A DNA stretch of 64,000 nucleotides from Aureobasidium sp. EXF-3400. Its lineage: Eukaryota; Ascomycota; Dothideomycetes; Dothideales; Saccotheciaceae. Under the pieces are notes generated by a model, which was given only the letters and a program-made list of their open reading frames with translations, was not told the DNA's origin and did not search any database. Shown piece after piece: positions 20,723 through 35,126 of this stretch; position 1 is the first letter of the stretch; each line of letters begins with the position of its first letter. Made by a program: the position numbers and the translations under genes. The stretch spans positions 1 to 64,000 of the forward strand of contig SWBL01000199.1 in assembly GCA_024195585.1 (NCBI GenBank), in the 5' to 3' direction.

Positions 20723-22200
20723 ATGCCTGGCACACGATCATCTGCCCGTTTGGCTGAAAAGCAGTCCAGCCCTCCTGCTGCTTCTCAAGAAACCAAAGAC
20801 AACAAGCGCAAAACCGACGACTCCCAGACTTCTCCCTCTAAGAAGGGCCGCAAGGACACTGGCGACCAGAAGACAATTGAGGAGACGCTTAACCCTGCTG
20901 AGAACAGCAACGGCAACTCTGAATCAAAGCCATCTGGCGAAGCTGGTCAGACTGAGCAGCCTGAGCAGAAGCCCTCGGCCGATTCAGGCGCATCCGAACA
21001 GCAGTCTGCTCAGCAGACCAAAGCTGAGACGAAGGACGACGGCTCCATCAAGCAGGTCGGCGAGTCCTATCAGGGCCAAAACAAAGAGGGTGAATCAAAG
21101 GATGATCCCGAGAAGGCTCTCAAGGACTCTCGTGGTGGCCAAGGCTTGAACACCATCGAACCTGAGAACCCCAAGCCCAAGCCCGATGATCTTCCTATCG
21201 TATGTATCATCCACTCTTTTACTTTCACATTCGCTAACATTCCCAGGATGACGTCCACCGCGACTTTGATGCAGACAAACAGGTTCCCACGAAGGAGAAG
21301 CCCGTCGCAGACGAGGACAAGGGCGGTGCTGTAGAAGAAAGCAAGGATCGCGCTGAGCAGATGCCCAGCAACATCCAAGAAAAGGGTATCATCTACTTCT
21401 TCACTCGAGGCCGTGTCGGCATTGACGACCCTCAGAGCGTTCAGGACCTGCAGCGTAGCTACTTCGTCCTGCGTCCCATGCCCACCGGTGCGAAGTTGGG
21501 CGATGGCGCCATCGAAGACGTCAAGAACAACCGTCTCTTCGCTCTTCCCAAGAAGGTCTTCCCTAGAGGACCTAACGACAAGTTCATGGTCTTTGTCGAG
21601 AGGGCAAAGGCTTCCATGGATGAACTCAAGAAAGACTTCTTCCAAAGCTCAGAATATGAAACTCAAACTGCAGGTAACAGAACCACACACCCCATCACTC
21701 CACTAGGCGAAGGCGTGTACGCCATTACGACCACAGGAACTCGGTCTGAATCTCATCTCGCCTACATGCTCACTATTCCTCAAGAGCCCGGTCAGATGCA
21801 GGAGGACGTTGGTATCCGCTCCAAGGGCAGCTTCGTGCTAAGTCTCAAGAACCCCACCGTTAAGGGCCCTTCATACGCTACCCTCGACCAGCCCGCAGAG
21901 TTCCCTCAAGATGTCATCGACGCCTTCCGTGGCCGCAGTTGGATGCCAGCTCAGCCCAAGCATCTCGACTACGCCAATGCCCAGCTATTGATGATTGGCG
22001 AATCTCTCGATGACAGTCACGCACTCGAGGCCACATCCAACGATCAAAAGTCAGACAACAAGGAGACACCACAAGAAGAAATCGAGAAGCTCGAGCACGA
22101 AGACGAGCTGCGTGTCGAGCATCTCAAGGGAGATGACACAGTGTTTGCGGACCTGGGGCTTTCTCACAAGGAGTACCCTAGTGTTCCCACCACCTGGTAA
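20723..22200 (+). CDS. Conserved filamentous-fungal protein (often named BTB domain transcription factor)
   Basis: Exons are 20723-21199 and 21247-22200 with a 47-nt intron, giving 476 residues. The first 160 residues are low-complexity, rich in Lys, Glu, Gln, Ser and Asp, and begin with a basic PGTRSSARLAEK stretch that may direct nuclear entry. The folded part starts around 215 with EKGIIYFFTRGRVGIDDPQS and continues through SYFVLRPMPTGAKLGDG, RLFALPKKVFP, FMVFVERAKASMDELK and GEGVYAITTTG. I recall this family from other ascomycetes, where databases carry a BTB label, but I see no BTB fold here and would not assign a function. The C-terminus is acidic and ends EYPSVPTTW. Confidence 0.8.
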
Positions 22201-23245
22201 AAGGTGTGGTTCTTTTGAACCCTGCTGTAGTTTTATATCATTGTAATGGGAAAAGGAAGGAAGAGAAGGGATTTTTGCTTTTGCTCTCTTCGACATAGGC
22301 GCCAGGGACGCATGGATGAAAGGCTGAAGGAGAGGTTCTTCCTTTGCTGCTGTACTGTACTCTAGAACGACATAACGAGAAAGAAAGCAACGAATCGAAA
22401 TGAAAAAAAACATCATTGCATATACATCATCGTCATCCCTCTTTCCTTGTTTGTAGTCGAATCTGAATGTGTCCATTGAGGTATTCACGTATAAAGTTAT
22501 AGAGGCAACTCGAGACATAATCCTTGTATCATAATCACGTCGGATCGTCTCACGTTCTATAACACAAGCGTCTTGTGCAGTATGCTGTGCTGTGCAGGTT
22601 TGCTCTGTAGCTTCCAAGAATAAACAGAAATCGACCCTGACAAAGGATTGAAGCGCCAATCCCTCGGATATGACACGAATGGGACGAGACAGCTTTAGAG
22701 ATAGGATAGAAACGCTGTTATCCCTAGGAGTTCATCCAATCAGACTGATAATCGGTCATATGTTAGACAGTTGTCGGAGTGCATATCTAAAGACAGGGTC
22801 ATCCCAGCGTCATTGATTTTTCTCCTTTCTTCTTCTTTTTATCCTGAAGGTCTCCGCTACACGGCAGTATGTCAAGGCAGTCATGTCACGCGGGAATATT
22901 TGAATAAGCCTAAGACGGTGCGAAATGCTTTGATCCTTGAATTGTTGAACTGTACTGTAACCTTGCTTCTGGGATACGCTTGCTGATGCTAACAAAGGAA
23001 AGGTAAACGAGAAACAAGCAATTGAAGCAGACAACGCCCCACCCAGATGTTGAGCCCCTTCCTCTTTTAGAAGACAGTGTGATGTTAAAAGGAAAAGACG
23101 TGCTCGAATCGCGCTTGAAATCTCTTGCGAGATGGAAGGCCGAGAAAAGAGAAGAGAAAGCGACAACTCCCTTCAGATATTCTTAATCTCATATCTCTAG
23201 CTTTTTTGTGTGTTTGTGTTTTTGCTGGCTGTATCATGGCCCGAA
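22201..23245. other. Convergent intergenic region
   Basis: 3' flanks of two convergent genes. A T-rich stretch lies near 22806-22841 and a TTTTTTGTGTGTTTG stretch near 23201. No gene or clear repeat seen. Confidence 0.5.
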
Positions 23246-23636
23246 TCAGAGAAGCCAGCGTTGGCTGGTCTGGTACCACGGAGTCTTTTCGTCTGAAGTT
23301 CTTCTGGTAGGACTGGAGTCGGCGTTGGCAGTGGCGAATTGGTGCTGTTGCTTCTCCGACTCGATCCTATCGGTCACCTTGTTGGAATCGAACAACTTCT
23401 TCATGATGGGCAAACTTCTGGTCCACGATCCAGGTTCGGCGGAAGGATCGATGGCGGGGGTACGAGGAGTGTGGACGCTGGGGTGAGGGGTGCTGTTAGA
23501 AGAGCAAGGTGGAGTTCCGACCAAGTCGGTGGAGTTTGCGGCGAGAAGAGGCGAAGAGTCGGCGGATGGGTAGTAATCCATGGCGGTGGCATTCGACTTG
23601 GGTGGGTGATATTTGGGCTTGTCCAGAGTACAGTCG
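23246..23636 (-). CDS. Candidate alternative 3' exon of the MAPK gene, or small separate ORF
   Basis: A strong acceptor (GCTAAC branch, then TTTCTCGCAG) lies at 23655-23637, just downstream of the MAPK stop. Splicing from the GTAA that overlaps the MAPK terminal codon (donor 23778, intron 142 nt) joins in phase to a 129-codon open frame. This frame begins DCTLDKPKYHPPKSNATAMD and is Ser/Pro/Thr-rich, ending WYQTSQRWLL. It could also be read as an independent 111-residue protein from an ATG at 23581. No family recognised. The canonical MAPK end is well conserved, so the spliced form, if real, would be a minor isoform. Confidence 0.35.
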
Positions 23637-23774
23637 CTGCGAGAAACATTATGTTAGCAACCCGACTCCAAAGCATTGAGATCGTAATAAGTAGTACTTT
23701 TAGATGGCAAGAGATATATGGCAAGAGATAAAAGAAAATAGATCCAGAAGACAGAGAAGTTCGCAGCTCAGAAA

Positions 23775-24940
<1,166 letters not shown>

Positions 24941-25762
24941 GGTTGCGAAACGACTGGTGGCAGGGCTGTCGGTGGAAAGTGCGAGATTATACAAGGAAGG
25001 AGCGAATCAACTTGACATGGTCAGCCGAGGAATGCAAGGTGGACTTCTGCATTCTTTCTTTCACTCACTCAGCTGTCACTCCAGGCCGTTTCGAGAGATG
25101 GAGATGTGGGAAAGATGGTCCAGCCGTTCTTTCTTTCTTTAGGATTTCGTTCTTTGTCGGCCGGCTGATTGCTCAAGTGCTTGCTCCAGCTCCTGACTTT
25201 GTTTGTTTCGCTTCTGGTTTGGACGTAAGAAAGACAAGTCGCTCGACACGAAGGCCAAATGCAAGAGAGCCTTGTCGTCCCATGGCGGGGCACCAACTGA
25301 AGCAGCCAAAGCACAGTCCCGCAAATACGCGCCTGTTTCCGATCCTCCTAGACCCACCCATTGGCCAAATACAGCCCGCGCTACTGACTTCCTTAAATTA
25401 AGTCCTTCCCGTCCCCTTTGTCGCATCCAACTTGGCTCCCACTGCTTGAAACACACGTCTCGTCTATATTGATATATCACTAGCTATCACATCCTTACCC
25501 GCGAGTCCCGACCAACCGTTTATAACGTCTATCGATTGCACCTATGCCATGTCTTTGTAGAAACCAGCCCTGTTTTTTCTGTATCTCTATCCGATTACTG
25601 TGCATCTATAAGACAAAAAGGAAATTGCATAAACCTTCGTGTAAGCGCCATGCTGCATGAGTCCACACCAAATCAAAACCCCCTTGACCATCGCAATCCC
25701 AAATTGTCATTGTCTTGTCATCTTGTCCTGTTGAACGTCGTTTTCACATTATACCGAAATCT
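24941..25762. other. Intergenic: MAPK promoter, ATG26 3' flank
   Basis: Promoter side of the MAPK gene with CT-rich tracts (TTCTTTCTTTCACTCACTC near 25050; TTCTTTCTTTCTTT near 25128). No gene is supported. Confidence 0.45.
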
Positions 25763-28700
25763 TCAGGACCTCAGCGGGAGCCTCAACCCCATTCTGCCCT
25801 TCCCCTTACTACCCAAAGAGGGTGATTGTGGCTGCATCATGGCTGTTGGGCTCGTCGCATCTGGATCAGAGTCATTCTCCACCAGCGTCCAGCTGTCTTC
25901 AACCTCCACTTCTTCCTCATCTTCCGCATCCGTGTCGCCCTGCGCCGCTCTAGCCACACGTTGCTGCACTAGTGTCTTTGCATACTCCATGTCGCGGTAG
26001 ATGGCCTTGATAGCTGTGCCGACACCATCTTCGGATCGGATTTGCTCTCCTAGGACCCTAGCTTTTTCAATCATGCGTGAATCGTGCGTCGCGATCCATA
26101 TCGCTTTGCCCAATGCGTTCTCCGTCAAAGATAGGACTTTCTGCCCGACTCCAAGGTCTTGAACTTTGCTGCCAAAGAAGAATTGGTCGCCGAAGAAAGG
26201 CTTGATGATAGTCGGGATGCCAGCGCGAAGACTGGCACCAGTCGTGCCTGCTCCGCCATGATGAACAGCAGCATCAACCTGTCGGAATAACCAATCATGC
26301 GGAGCAGATGCAATCTGGAACATAAAGTCCGGCAGAGGCACTTCGAGTGCTTTGGCATCCTTCTTGTCCATACGGTCGGACCACCCCTTGGAGAGGATGC
26401 AGCGAACATCGGCTTTCTTGACAGCGGCGATGATGTCCAGGGTAAGCTGTTTTGGATCAGGAACGACCACTGAACCGAAGCCAATGTACACAAGCTTCGC
26501 CTTGTCCGTGCGTGCCTTCTTGATGAAATCGAGAAGCTCTTTCTGTGGAGTAAAGTTATCTGCTTCATCGAGGAACCAGTATCCTGTCACTCGGATCCAC
26601 TCGCCAAAATCAAGAGGCGGAACGACCACGCTGGGCGAGAAGTTGTAGAAGAACGGGACCTTGTCCTGCTGCATCTTCTCCATAGTGGTGGCTTTCAACC
26701 CCAGCTCTTCTTTGCGCCACCTGTTGATTGTACCCGACGTCGCTTTCCAGAATATATTTTCAAAGATGACGTAGGTCATATAGTTGTATGCACCGCCCAT
26801 CCTGTTCTTCTGCATGCCAAAAGCATGAGGGTAAGCCCGAGTCCTGGTCCAGGGCATGGTGAAGGCTCGGAAGTAAGGAATACCAAGAGCTTCAGCAATG
26901 TGAATTCCTGCCATGGCAGATGGGCTCTCAATCAGTAAATCTGAGTCCTGGCATGCAGCCCAAGCTGTTCTGAGGAGACCTCTGACGAAAGGCCAGAACT
27001 AAAATTGTCAGTGCGTGCTCAACAAAAGTAGCTGTAAGTCTGAACGTACCTTCTGGTTTGTCTCATAGAGGAAGGAGGGTGTAAACATGCCATGATCAAC
27101 GCAAAGTGCCATCAGCTCTGCTGGATTACCTTCAACCGGTGCAAATTCGATACCGTGACTTCTGACCCAATCGCCAAACTCGGCATGAGAGGCAATCTTC
27201 GGTCTGTGCCCTTCGGCAAGCAGGCCTTTGCAGAGGGCTATATACGGCTGCACATCGCCGCGAGAGCCAATGGTCAGGCAGGTAATCCGTAGAGATTCCT
27301 CGGGCTTGAAATTCAGAACTGAGGCCGCCGGATCATCAAAAGAAATGGCTGGCAAGTCATTGTCTGCAACGATGTTAGAGAATGACACAGCAACAAAAGC
27401 GTTGATTTCCGTACCTGACTGGTCGACGCCACGAGGAAGCTGGAACTCGACGCCACCACGATCGCCTTGCCGAGCTTCCTGCAACAAGAGGTTCTCTGCT
27501 GCTGCTGCCTCGGCGTCTCTTCTCTCGTCTTCCGTGAGCAAGACAGACTCCTGGAACGGCTCCAAAGAGTCAAGCGACCGCAGGAGAGTGACTGTGCAGT
27601 CGTCGCGCAGATCTTGCGAGCCAAATTCGAAGAAGATCTCTTCATGACCTCGGATTACAACGACCATGCCTGAGTAGCCAAATCGAAAACCTCTTTCCTT
27701 GTCAACATCCATGATGTCTTTGAAAGGAACGACAAGCTAGGAAAGTTAGCAAGTCTAGAGTAGCAAGGACGAATCTGAGCTTACCTTTGTCCAGTTTCCA
27801 GGCATAAAGCTACGGAAACAAAGTCTTGTGCTGCCAACGTACAACTTGCCGTACAAAGGCAAAACCCTGTGGAAGAAGCCAAAGAATGTTGCCACAAGCT
27901 TCTCGGAGTCTGGCAGAGCGAAATGATTTCGGAAGCTCTTTTCAGCCTCGCGAACAGTCATTTCATCCTCAGAATCTTGAACTTCTTCTCCAGGCACCAA
28001 TTCGTCTGCCTCAGCATAGTGTTTCTTACCACCAGCAATCATGCCAGAAAATTTGTCATAGTATTCCATTGGAGAACTTCCAAAAAGTCCGCTGACACGT
28101 TTGCCAGAGTTGTATAAGAAACCCGAGGCACGTTGAATGGGAACAGCACCGACCTTCATCAGGCCTCCTAAGGTCGAAGAATCCGATTGTTGCATGTCTT
28201 GTAGTTTTGTGTCTGGCGTCTTCTTTGTCGAAGTGTTCGCTCCAGGTTCTTTGCCAGCTCTCTTGGCTGAAGCAAACGGTACACCCGTTGTTGTGCTGCT
28301 CTTTGCATCATGCATTGCAGTGTTGTCAACGTGATATTTTCCAATGGTTGGCTTATGGAACATGACGCTTCCACTCAGTATGTGGCTACCCGAAGCATCC
28401 GTGCCGGCTGCAGATTCTGACAATTCGCTATCGTTGCCTTGATCAGAGGATGACACATACGACTCTGAAGCCTCATTTGGAGATTGCCCCCACTGCTTTT
28501 GCTTCTGGCCGCTATGCTGCCTTGTAGCGCGGTCTGCGACGTTATCATCTTGGCCCTCGGTGAGGTCAAGAGTAGAACGTTCCAACTCGCTACTTGATCG
28601 AGCACTTCTGGAGGTGAGACCAGAGGCTGGAGACAGAGTTGCCATGACGTTCTCATGAAGACTACCAGGAGCAGGACTCATGGATGGCACACGAGACCTT

Positions 28701-30071
28701 CTTCCGTGCACTGAAGATGATGGACGATCCGACTTGGTGAGGACCGGTGAGGTAGGACGGCTTGCGAGCACACGCTGTGCGCTAGTCTCCTGGGTCAAGC
28801 TTCGCAGCACACCGAGTGCCTCTTCACCAAAACCGAAGAAAGAAAAAAAGTACTAGATGAAAGTAAGCAAGACTATAGCGGTAAATGGGCATGGAGAAAC
28901 ATACCTCGTCGACAGCAAAGGTCTCATCGTTATCAATGACTCGAATCTTGATGGTGTCGGCGAAATCAGGATAGTTGCTTTCCTCGATATCAACAACATT
29001 ATCGACTGGCAGGCAGATCTTGACACTGTCGCTGTTGTTGCGTGATCGGAAGATGACTTTCTGTATCTGCTTGACCCACTCAGTTGCACTTGAGGCGGTC
29101 TCTGCTTTGAAGTGGTATGTTTTGGCATCGGTAACAACAGAGAAAGATGCGCTTTCCTTGTCCTGTCCTTGTACTGGGGTGATGTCTGCCGAGACGCCAT
29201 AGCGCAGATCTATGACATCTCTTGGGGAAAATGGAGTTGAAGGGTCCTTGTAGTACGACAAGACATCGCCTTTGAGTACGAACCAGTACTTCTTGTAACG
29301 AGGGTTGCGTTGACCACGCTTGGTAAGGTAGCCAGACTTTACTGTGACACCAGTCTTCTTCTGTAGATAGGCATAGAAGCAGATATGGCGTTGTGTGATA
29401 TAGATGAAGCCTTGCAGGAGGACACTCTGGAGATACCAGCAGGGATACTTGGCGATGACTTTTTCGGCTTCATCGAAGTTGAATATATCTTTCAGAGCGT
29501 CCGGCAAGGCTACTTGTGTTGTACTCGATGACATGTCTGGGACAGGGCTCGGCTTCCTGCTGGCAGGCTTCCTGATGGTGGACTGTGAAGACTCTAGGTC
29601 TGTCCTCGCAAGAGGAGTAGGCTCGGGCGCATCGATAGGCTTGGAGAAGCGAGAAGGAGTCGTGGTGGAGAAGGAACTCGTGGAGACAGGCCGCAAGCCG
29701 GGTAATGACTGTACCAGGTTGTTGTCAGAAACTCGTTTGAGGTTATTGTGACGGGGCAGCGGGCTGCGCCGTAGCGGGAGTGTCGAAGTTATGGTGGACT
29801 TGTTGGATCTTGTTGGCGGAGTTGGGTTTGTATCGTCGCTATCACTGTCGGCCTCTTGGAGCATGGACCGCATCGTGTTGGCCTTTGACTGCGTGGCGGC
29901 GATGATGCCAAAGACGCTTTGATGCATCAGGGCCATGTCTATGATTTGTGCTCTATCCACCTCTTGGTCTAAACCTCGGTCTTGATGTGCATCGTCGTCG
30001 AAACGGAAGCGTTCAGGCAGCTCCATGGATACTCTTCGATGAGCTTGCGATGTATTGCGATGCGAGGACAT
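25763..30071 (-). CDS. ATG26: Sterol 3-beta-glucosyltransferase (UGT51/ATG26)
   Basis: It transfers glucose from UDP-glucose to ergosterol; in some fungi it supports pexophagy. Exons are 30071-28905, 28852-27785, 27736-27415, 27363-27050 and 26998-25763, giving 1368 residues, typical for the family. Domain order: GRAM segment (about 183-235), PH domain (about 240-340; [20 protein letters not shown]), a long Ser-rich linker, second GRAM (about 700-790; [20 protein letters not shown]), then a GT28/GT1 catalytic region from about 885. That region has [31 protein letters not shown], and the sugar-donor motif [19 protein letters not shown] followed by [10 protein letters not shown]. The C-terminal tail is acidic. 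The ATG at 30071 was chosen over 30263 because the upstream part is unlike the family. The third intron (51 nt) is in frame and stop-free. Confidence 0.95.
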
Positions 30072-30685
30072 GATGAGCGAAAGGTCGAGTCTATGGCAGA
30101 AGCAGGCGAGGACGACCCGACCTGAGTTCCTGATGCAACAACGTGGTCGAGGCACGAGGATAGACTCCTGCACGCGCCCCTCAAACCTATTCCTGCTGAA
30201 TCTGGGGTTAAAGCTCGTGACGGATCGATGGATGAGGAAGAAGAGCTGTCTTTGTCTGTTCAAACATCACTGTACTGGCTGGCCTGTTTCGCTGCTACAT
30301 ATGGTATACTGGGACTGGACTGGAGCCTCAAAAGGTTCATACATGTCGGATCTGCACCTTGATAGGCCACAGATTACTCGGCCACGAAGGTACCGCGACT
30401 TCACCGCCTTTGGGCGTGAAGCCTTCCCCACACATCCAAAGCACGTGCCATCACGTCATCTGATCAATTGACTCTTGGGTTCTTAGACATGGCATCAGTC
30501 AACAGAGACCACACATCGGAAGAGAATAGAGGCAGAGGTTGATGTGAAATTAATACAAAGTTTATGATGGGACATCACATACATAGTTGCGGCAGCCTGC
30601 CGGCAAAGTGATACTCGATTACAATCAATAAGCAACGCTGATGCGATTAACCGCTCTCAAATACATCTCCTTTCGACATCATTAC
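30072..30685. other. Intergenic: ATG26 promoter, PEP4 3' flank
   Basis: Promoter side of ATG26 and terminator side of PEP4. A CACGTG core within GCACGTGCC lies at 30442-30450. Nothing else stands out. Confidence 0.45.
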
Positions 30686-31995
<1,310 letters not shown>

Positions 31996-33101
31996 CTTGT
32001 TGTATCTGTATGGGGTTGAGAAATGTGTGGAGGGAAGAAAGATGGAGGGTTGTGGAGGACGGATGGAGAGGTAGTCGATGGATAGCTTGGTCGGACCAAG
32101 ACGGTGGTGGCTTCGTCAGTGCACTCCCTCGTGCCTCGTGATTGCGAGACGTCGTGCGTCACTCCAGGCACCCGCTTTCGAACCATTGCTTCCGTTTCCC
32201 GCGGCCGCCAATACAATATTTGCAATTGCAATATTGAACGGGTATTGGCTATGCGTATACTTCCAGCCTCTTGGATTTATCCCATTATATACAGCACACA
32301 TTTGCAGTCTGAGTTACAGCACAATTCCACGAGAGGCTGGGCGCCTGTTCATGAGGTCGATTGTGCCTTGCATGACTAGCTTCATCCATCCTTCCGCAAA
32401 CTCCGTTTCGACTGCAAACGGTAGCACTGGGCAACCACACCCAGGCACTTTCGTCCCTCGCCTTGATCTTGCTGAAGCAGTACCTTTCAAGTCTTTGTTA
32501 CTTGGACTTTCAGATATTGTCATCACGCTGCTGAGAAATTGTGCTGGACAGGCATTGCCAAAAGAACAGCCCGAGCGCTCGCGTGCTCAAGTTTTGGTGC
32601 AGCCAATCACTCTACGATAAGCTGTCACCAAGGTACTATCTATACGATGTAATCAAACCTGCTCTATCGTGTGAGACTCGCTTTGGCGCAAGAATCCGTC
32701 ATAGAACCCTCTGTCCTCATAGCTACTTCTGAAATTCATCGCACTCACAAAGTCAGTTCGGCAAGCAGTCTGACGCCGAGAAGTATGGCGCCTGAATACG
32801 AGCGATACGGGGCTCACCAATCTCCGACTTACTTGCCAGCCGCTCAACCTTCATAGACATATATACTCGTGCTACACACAACAAGTCAACACTTGACTAC
32901 ACCAACCTTAGCGACAAGAGGTATGTTTCGAGTAGTCGTCTTGTTGGCTGCTTCCCACTCATGAAGAATGATCTGCAAAAACTCCCCGCAAGCAACCATT
33001 GCCAGATGAAGTTGAGCAGACGTTCCACCAACCATTCAAAGTGCAATAATATTGACGTTGGTGAATTCTGGATCTGACACGCTTCATAGCTATAGCTAGA
33101 G
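31996..33101. promoter_or_regulatory. Divergent intergenic region with inverted CCAAT boxes
   Basis: This holds promoters for PEP4 and the 2H phosphoesterase gene. A striking imperfect palindrome covers 32208-32248. It starts CCAATAC and ends GTATTGG, with a perfect 10-bp palindrome TGCAATTGCA at 32221-32230 in the middle, flanked by CAATATT and ATATTG. It therefore carries two CCAAT boxes in opposite orientation, candidate HAP-complex sites. A NotI-type GCGGCCGC lies just before it (32201-32208). No exon is supported elsewhere. Confidence 0.5.
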
Positions 33102-34228
33102 ATGGTTGCTACGTACACTTTTGAAGACCTTTCTGGTCCAACACCTACTATGTCAGATAACCCATATGACGGCCTCATAGAAGCTTGCCACGACAATGCT
33201 GTAGGTGGACTGTCTTTCTCGTGATATCTCAGGCCTGACGACATGTAGGTCGAAATTCAAGCTCGCTATGAGACTCATCGTGGCAACCGAGGCGCGCAAC
33301 AGAAGGAGAAGCTCACCTCTTCAGACTTTGCAGGTGTCACTGTCGATACCATCCTCGCGAAGCTGGAAGATCAGACCATCGAACCCGGCTTTAAAGACCC
33401 AAGAAATTGCCTTGTGTTTTGGGCTCGTCCTCCGCCACATATCAAGGCTGTCATTGCAGAAGTGCAGAAAAGACTCAAGGCAGTCCTCCCCAGTAAGCAT
33501 TTGCTTTCTCTAGACCACAAGCACAACTAGCTAACAACGAGCCTGCGAATTTACAGATCTGTGGACAATGCCACAAGACAACCTGCATATGACAGCTCTA
33601 GAAATCACTCATTCTTTGACCGCCCCAGAGATCGATGAGCTAGTCGAACAAATCCGCCCAGGAATTCCCTCCATCACAGATTACACCTACGCCCACCGAG
33701 CCCGTGTAGTCAAACCATCGCTCTCCTATGACGCTCAAGCATTTGCCTTGTCTTTCCTCCCTGCAGCCGGTGAGCCCTGCACCGCGGATCCCTCTCGCAA
33801 ACCCCAAGACGACGACTACACATATCACCACTTGCGTCGCGACCTCTACGCCCTGAGTTCCGCCACTAGCGTCAAGGTTGCGAGTAGATATGTTGTGCCG
33901 TCTGCTCACTTGACTGTGGGTCGTTTCATCAAGACCTCTGATACGGAAACTGCAGAGGGTAAGGTCGATCATGCTCGTATGCAAGAGCTCGTGAAGACTG
34001 TTGATGAGGTTAATGAATGGCTCAAGGCCGAGTTCTGGCCTGTGGAAGGCAAGGGTATCAAGGCTGGCGGCGAATGGATTGTTGGCGAAGGAAAGGGTCT
34101 TGACAACCGCAAGGGCGCACTCTGGTATTACTTTTCGTCTCCGATCCATTTGTCATCTTGTTTTGCTAATCCCGTTCTTTACTAGGTACGGCACTGGAGA
34201 GACCATCAGACTAGGCAAGGGATTCTAA
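33102..34228 (+). CDS. 2H phosphoesterase (RNA ligase / cyclic phosphodiesterase-like)
   Basis: A predicted member of the 2H superfamily, which hydrolyses or ligates 2',5' or cyclic phosphate bonds in RNA or nucleotides. Exons are 33102-33200, 33249-33492, 33557-34124 and 34186-34228, giving 317 residues. The two signature motifs are visible, the first HxT in DNLHMTALEI (about 125) and the second in SAHLTVGRFI (about 220), each preceded by a hydrophobic strand as the fold requires. Splicing of the last intron rebuilds GALWYGTGETIRLGKGF. There is no targeting signal. The natural substrate is not evident, and animal AKAP7/LENG9 and bacterial ThpR are only distant relatives. Confidence 0.85.
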
Positions 34229-35126
34229 GTGGTCATATCGCTACATTCACGATGTTTGCTTTCCGCTCGTATGCATCCACAAATACAGAGATTCGCATTG
34301 ACGTTTGCTAGAAAACACCTCTGGCATAGAAAGATGCCTTGCTTACACCAACAAAAGATAGACAACACATTATTTCATGCAAATCTCTTACTGAGCAGGC
34401 TGGACTACATATCTCACCAATCCATCAAGAACGTGATAATCAGTGTTCTCAACATCTACCCTTCATCTCAGCATGCCATTCGACACTGCATCTCTATTCC
34501 AAGACCAACTCTCAGCCAAAACAAGACCACTTTCCCAAAACAGCATTAACTGCGAAGTCCCTTCGATCCGCCCTAAGCATACGCACCCTCCCCGTGTGCA
34601 AAAGTGTGTAACTTTCTTCGTACTCCCACTACAGTAAAGAGCAAAGTATACACTCATAAAAAGGCACGAATGTGTTCGGGAATGCAGGCGTGGCCACAGA
34701 GAGCCGATAAATTGCCGCCTCTCAATGGGCACTGTCCTCTAATCCCTATAGTTCTATGCATTGTTATAGCTGCATGCGTTACATACTTTAGTAAAAAGCA
34801 CGGGCAATATTTTACCAAGCATTTCGACTCCATAAGATGCGTTGCGGCAGAGGGTCATAACAGCTATGGGTTGCAGTAGGTACGGTTCGGAGAAACGGCA
34901 GTAGTTGGAGTTCACATCATCTCGTCTTCCAGCCGTTAGGCTATGCGTAGAATATGACAGAAGGAAGCGGTTAGGAACCAGGTAGTACCAGCATACGCGT
35001 CATGTCAAGTAATCCCATATTAAACCCTACACATGGGCACACACGTCTGTGAGCTGTCGAGTATTGAAAGGGATAGTATTCATCAAGGCTCACTGCGTAG
35101 AAAGATAAAACAAACAGGTTAGGCAG
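34229..35126. other. Convergent intergenic region holding repeat copy A
   Basis: Downstream of two convergent genes. The middle (about 34585-34890) is a diverged copy of a sequence also found at about 45189-45500. No intact gene seen. Confidence 0.5.
34585..34890 (-). repeat. Diverged dispersed repeat, copy A
   Basis: It aligns in the same orientation with copy B at 45189-45500. Shared blocks in order include CTCCCCGTGT, TCGTACTC, TACACTnATAAAAAGG, GAGAGCCG, GCnTCTCAnTGG, TGnATT, ATAGCT, GCGTTAnAT, CACGGGCA, and ACAGCTATG near the end. The minus strand of A carries stop codons where B is open, so A is the more degraded copy. Identity and source family unknown. Confidence 0.6.

Noticed and set aside
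32150..32190. GGTTCGA sequence on the minus strand suggesting a tRNA T-loop
   Set aside because: Flanking bases do not pair into a T-arm and no acceptor or anticodon stem could be drawn; no other tRNA seen in the window.
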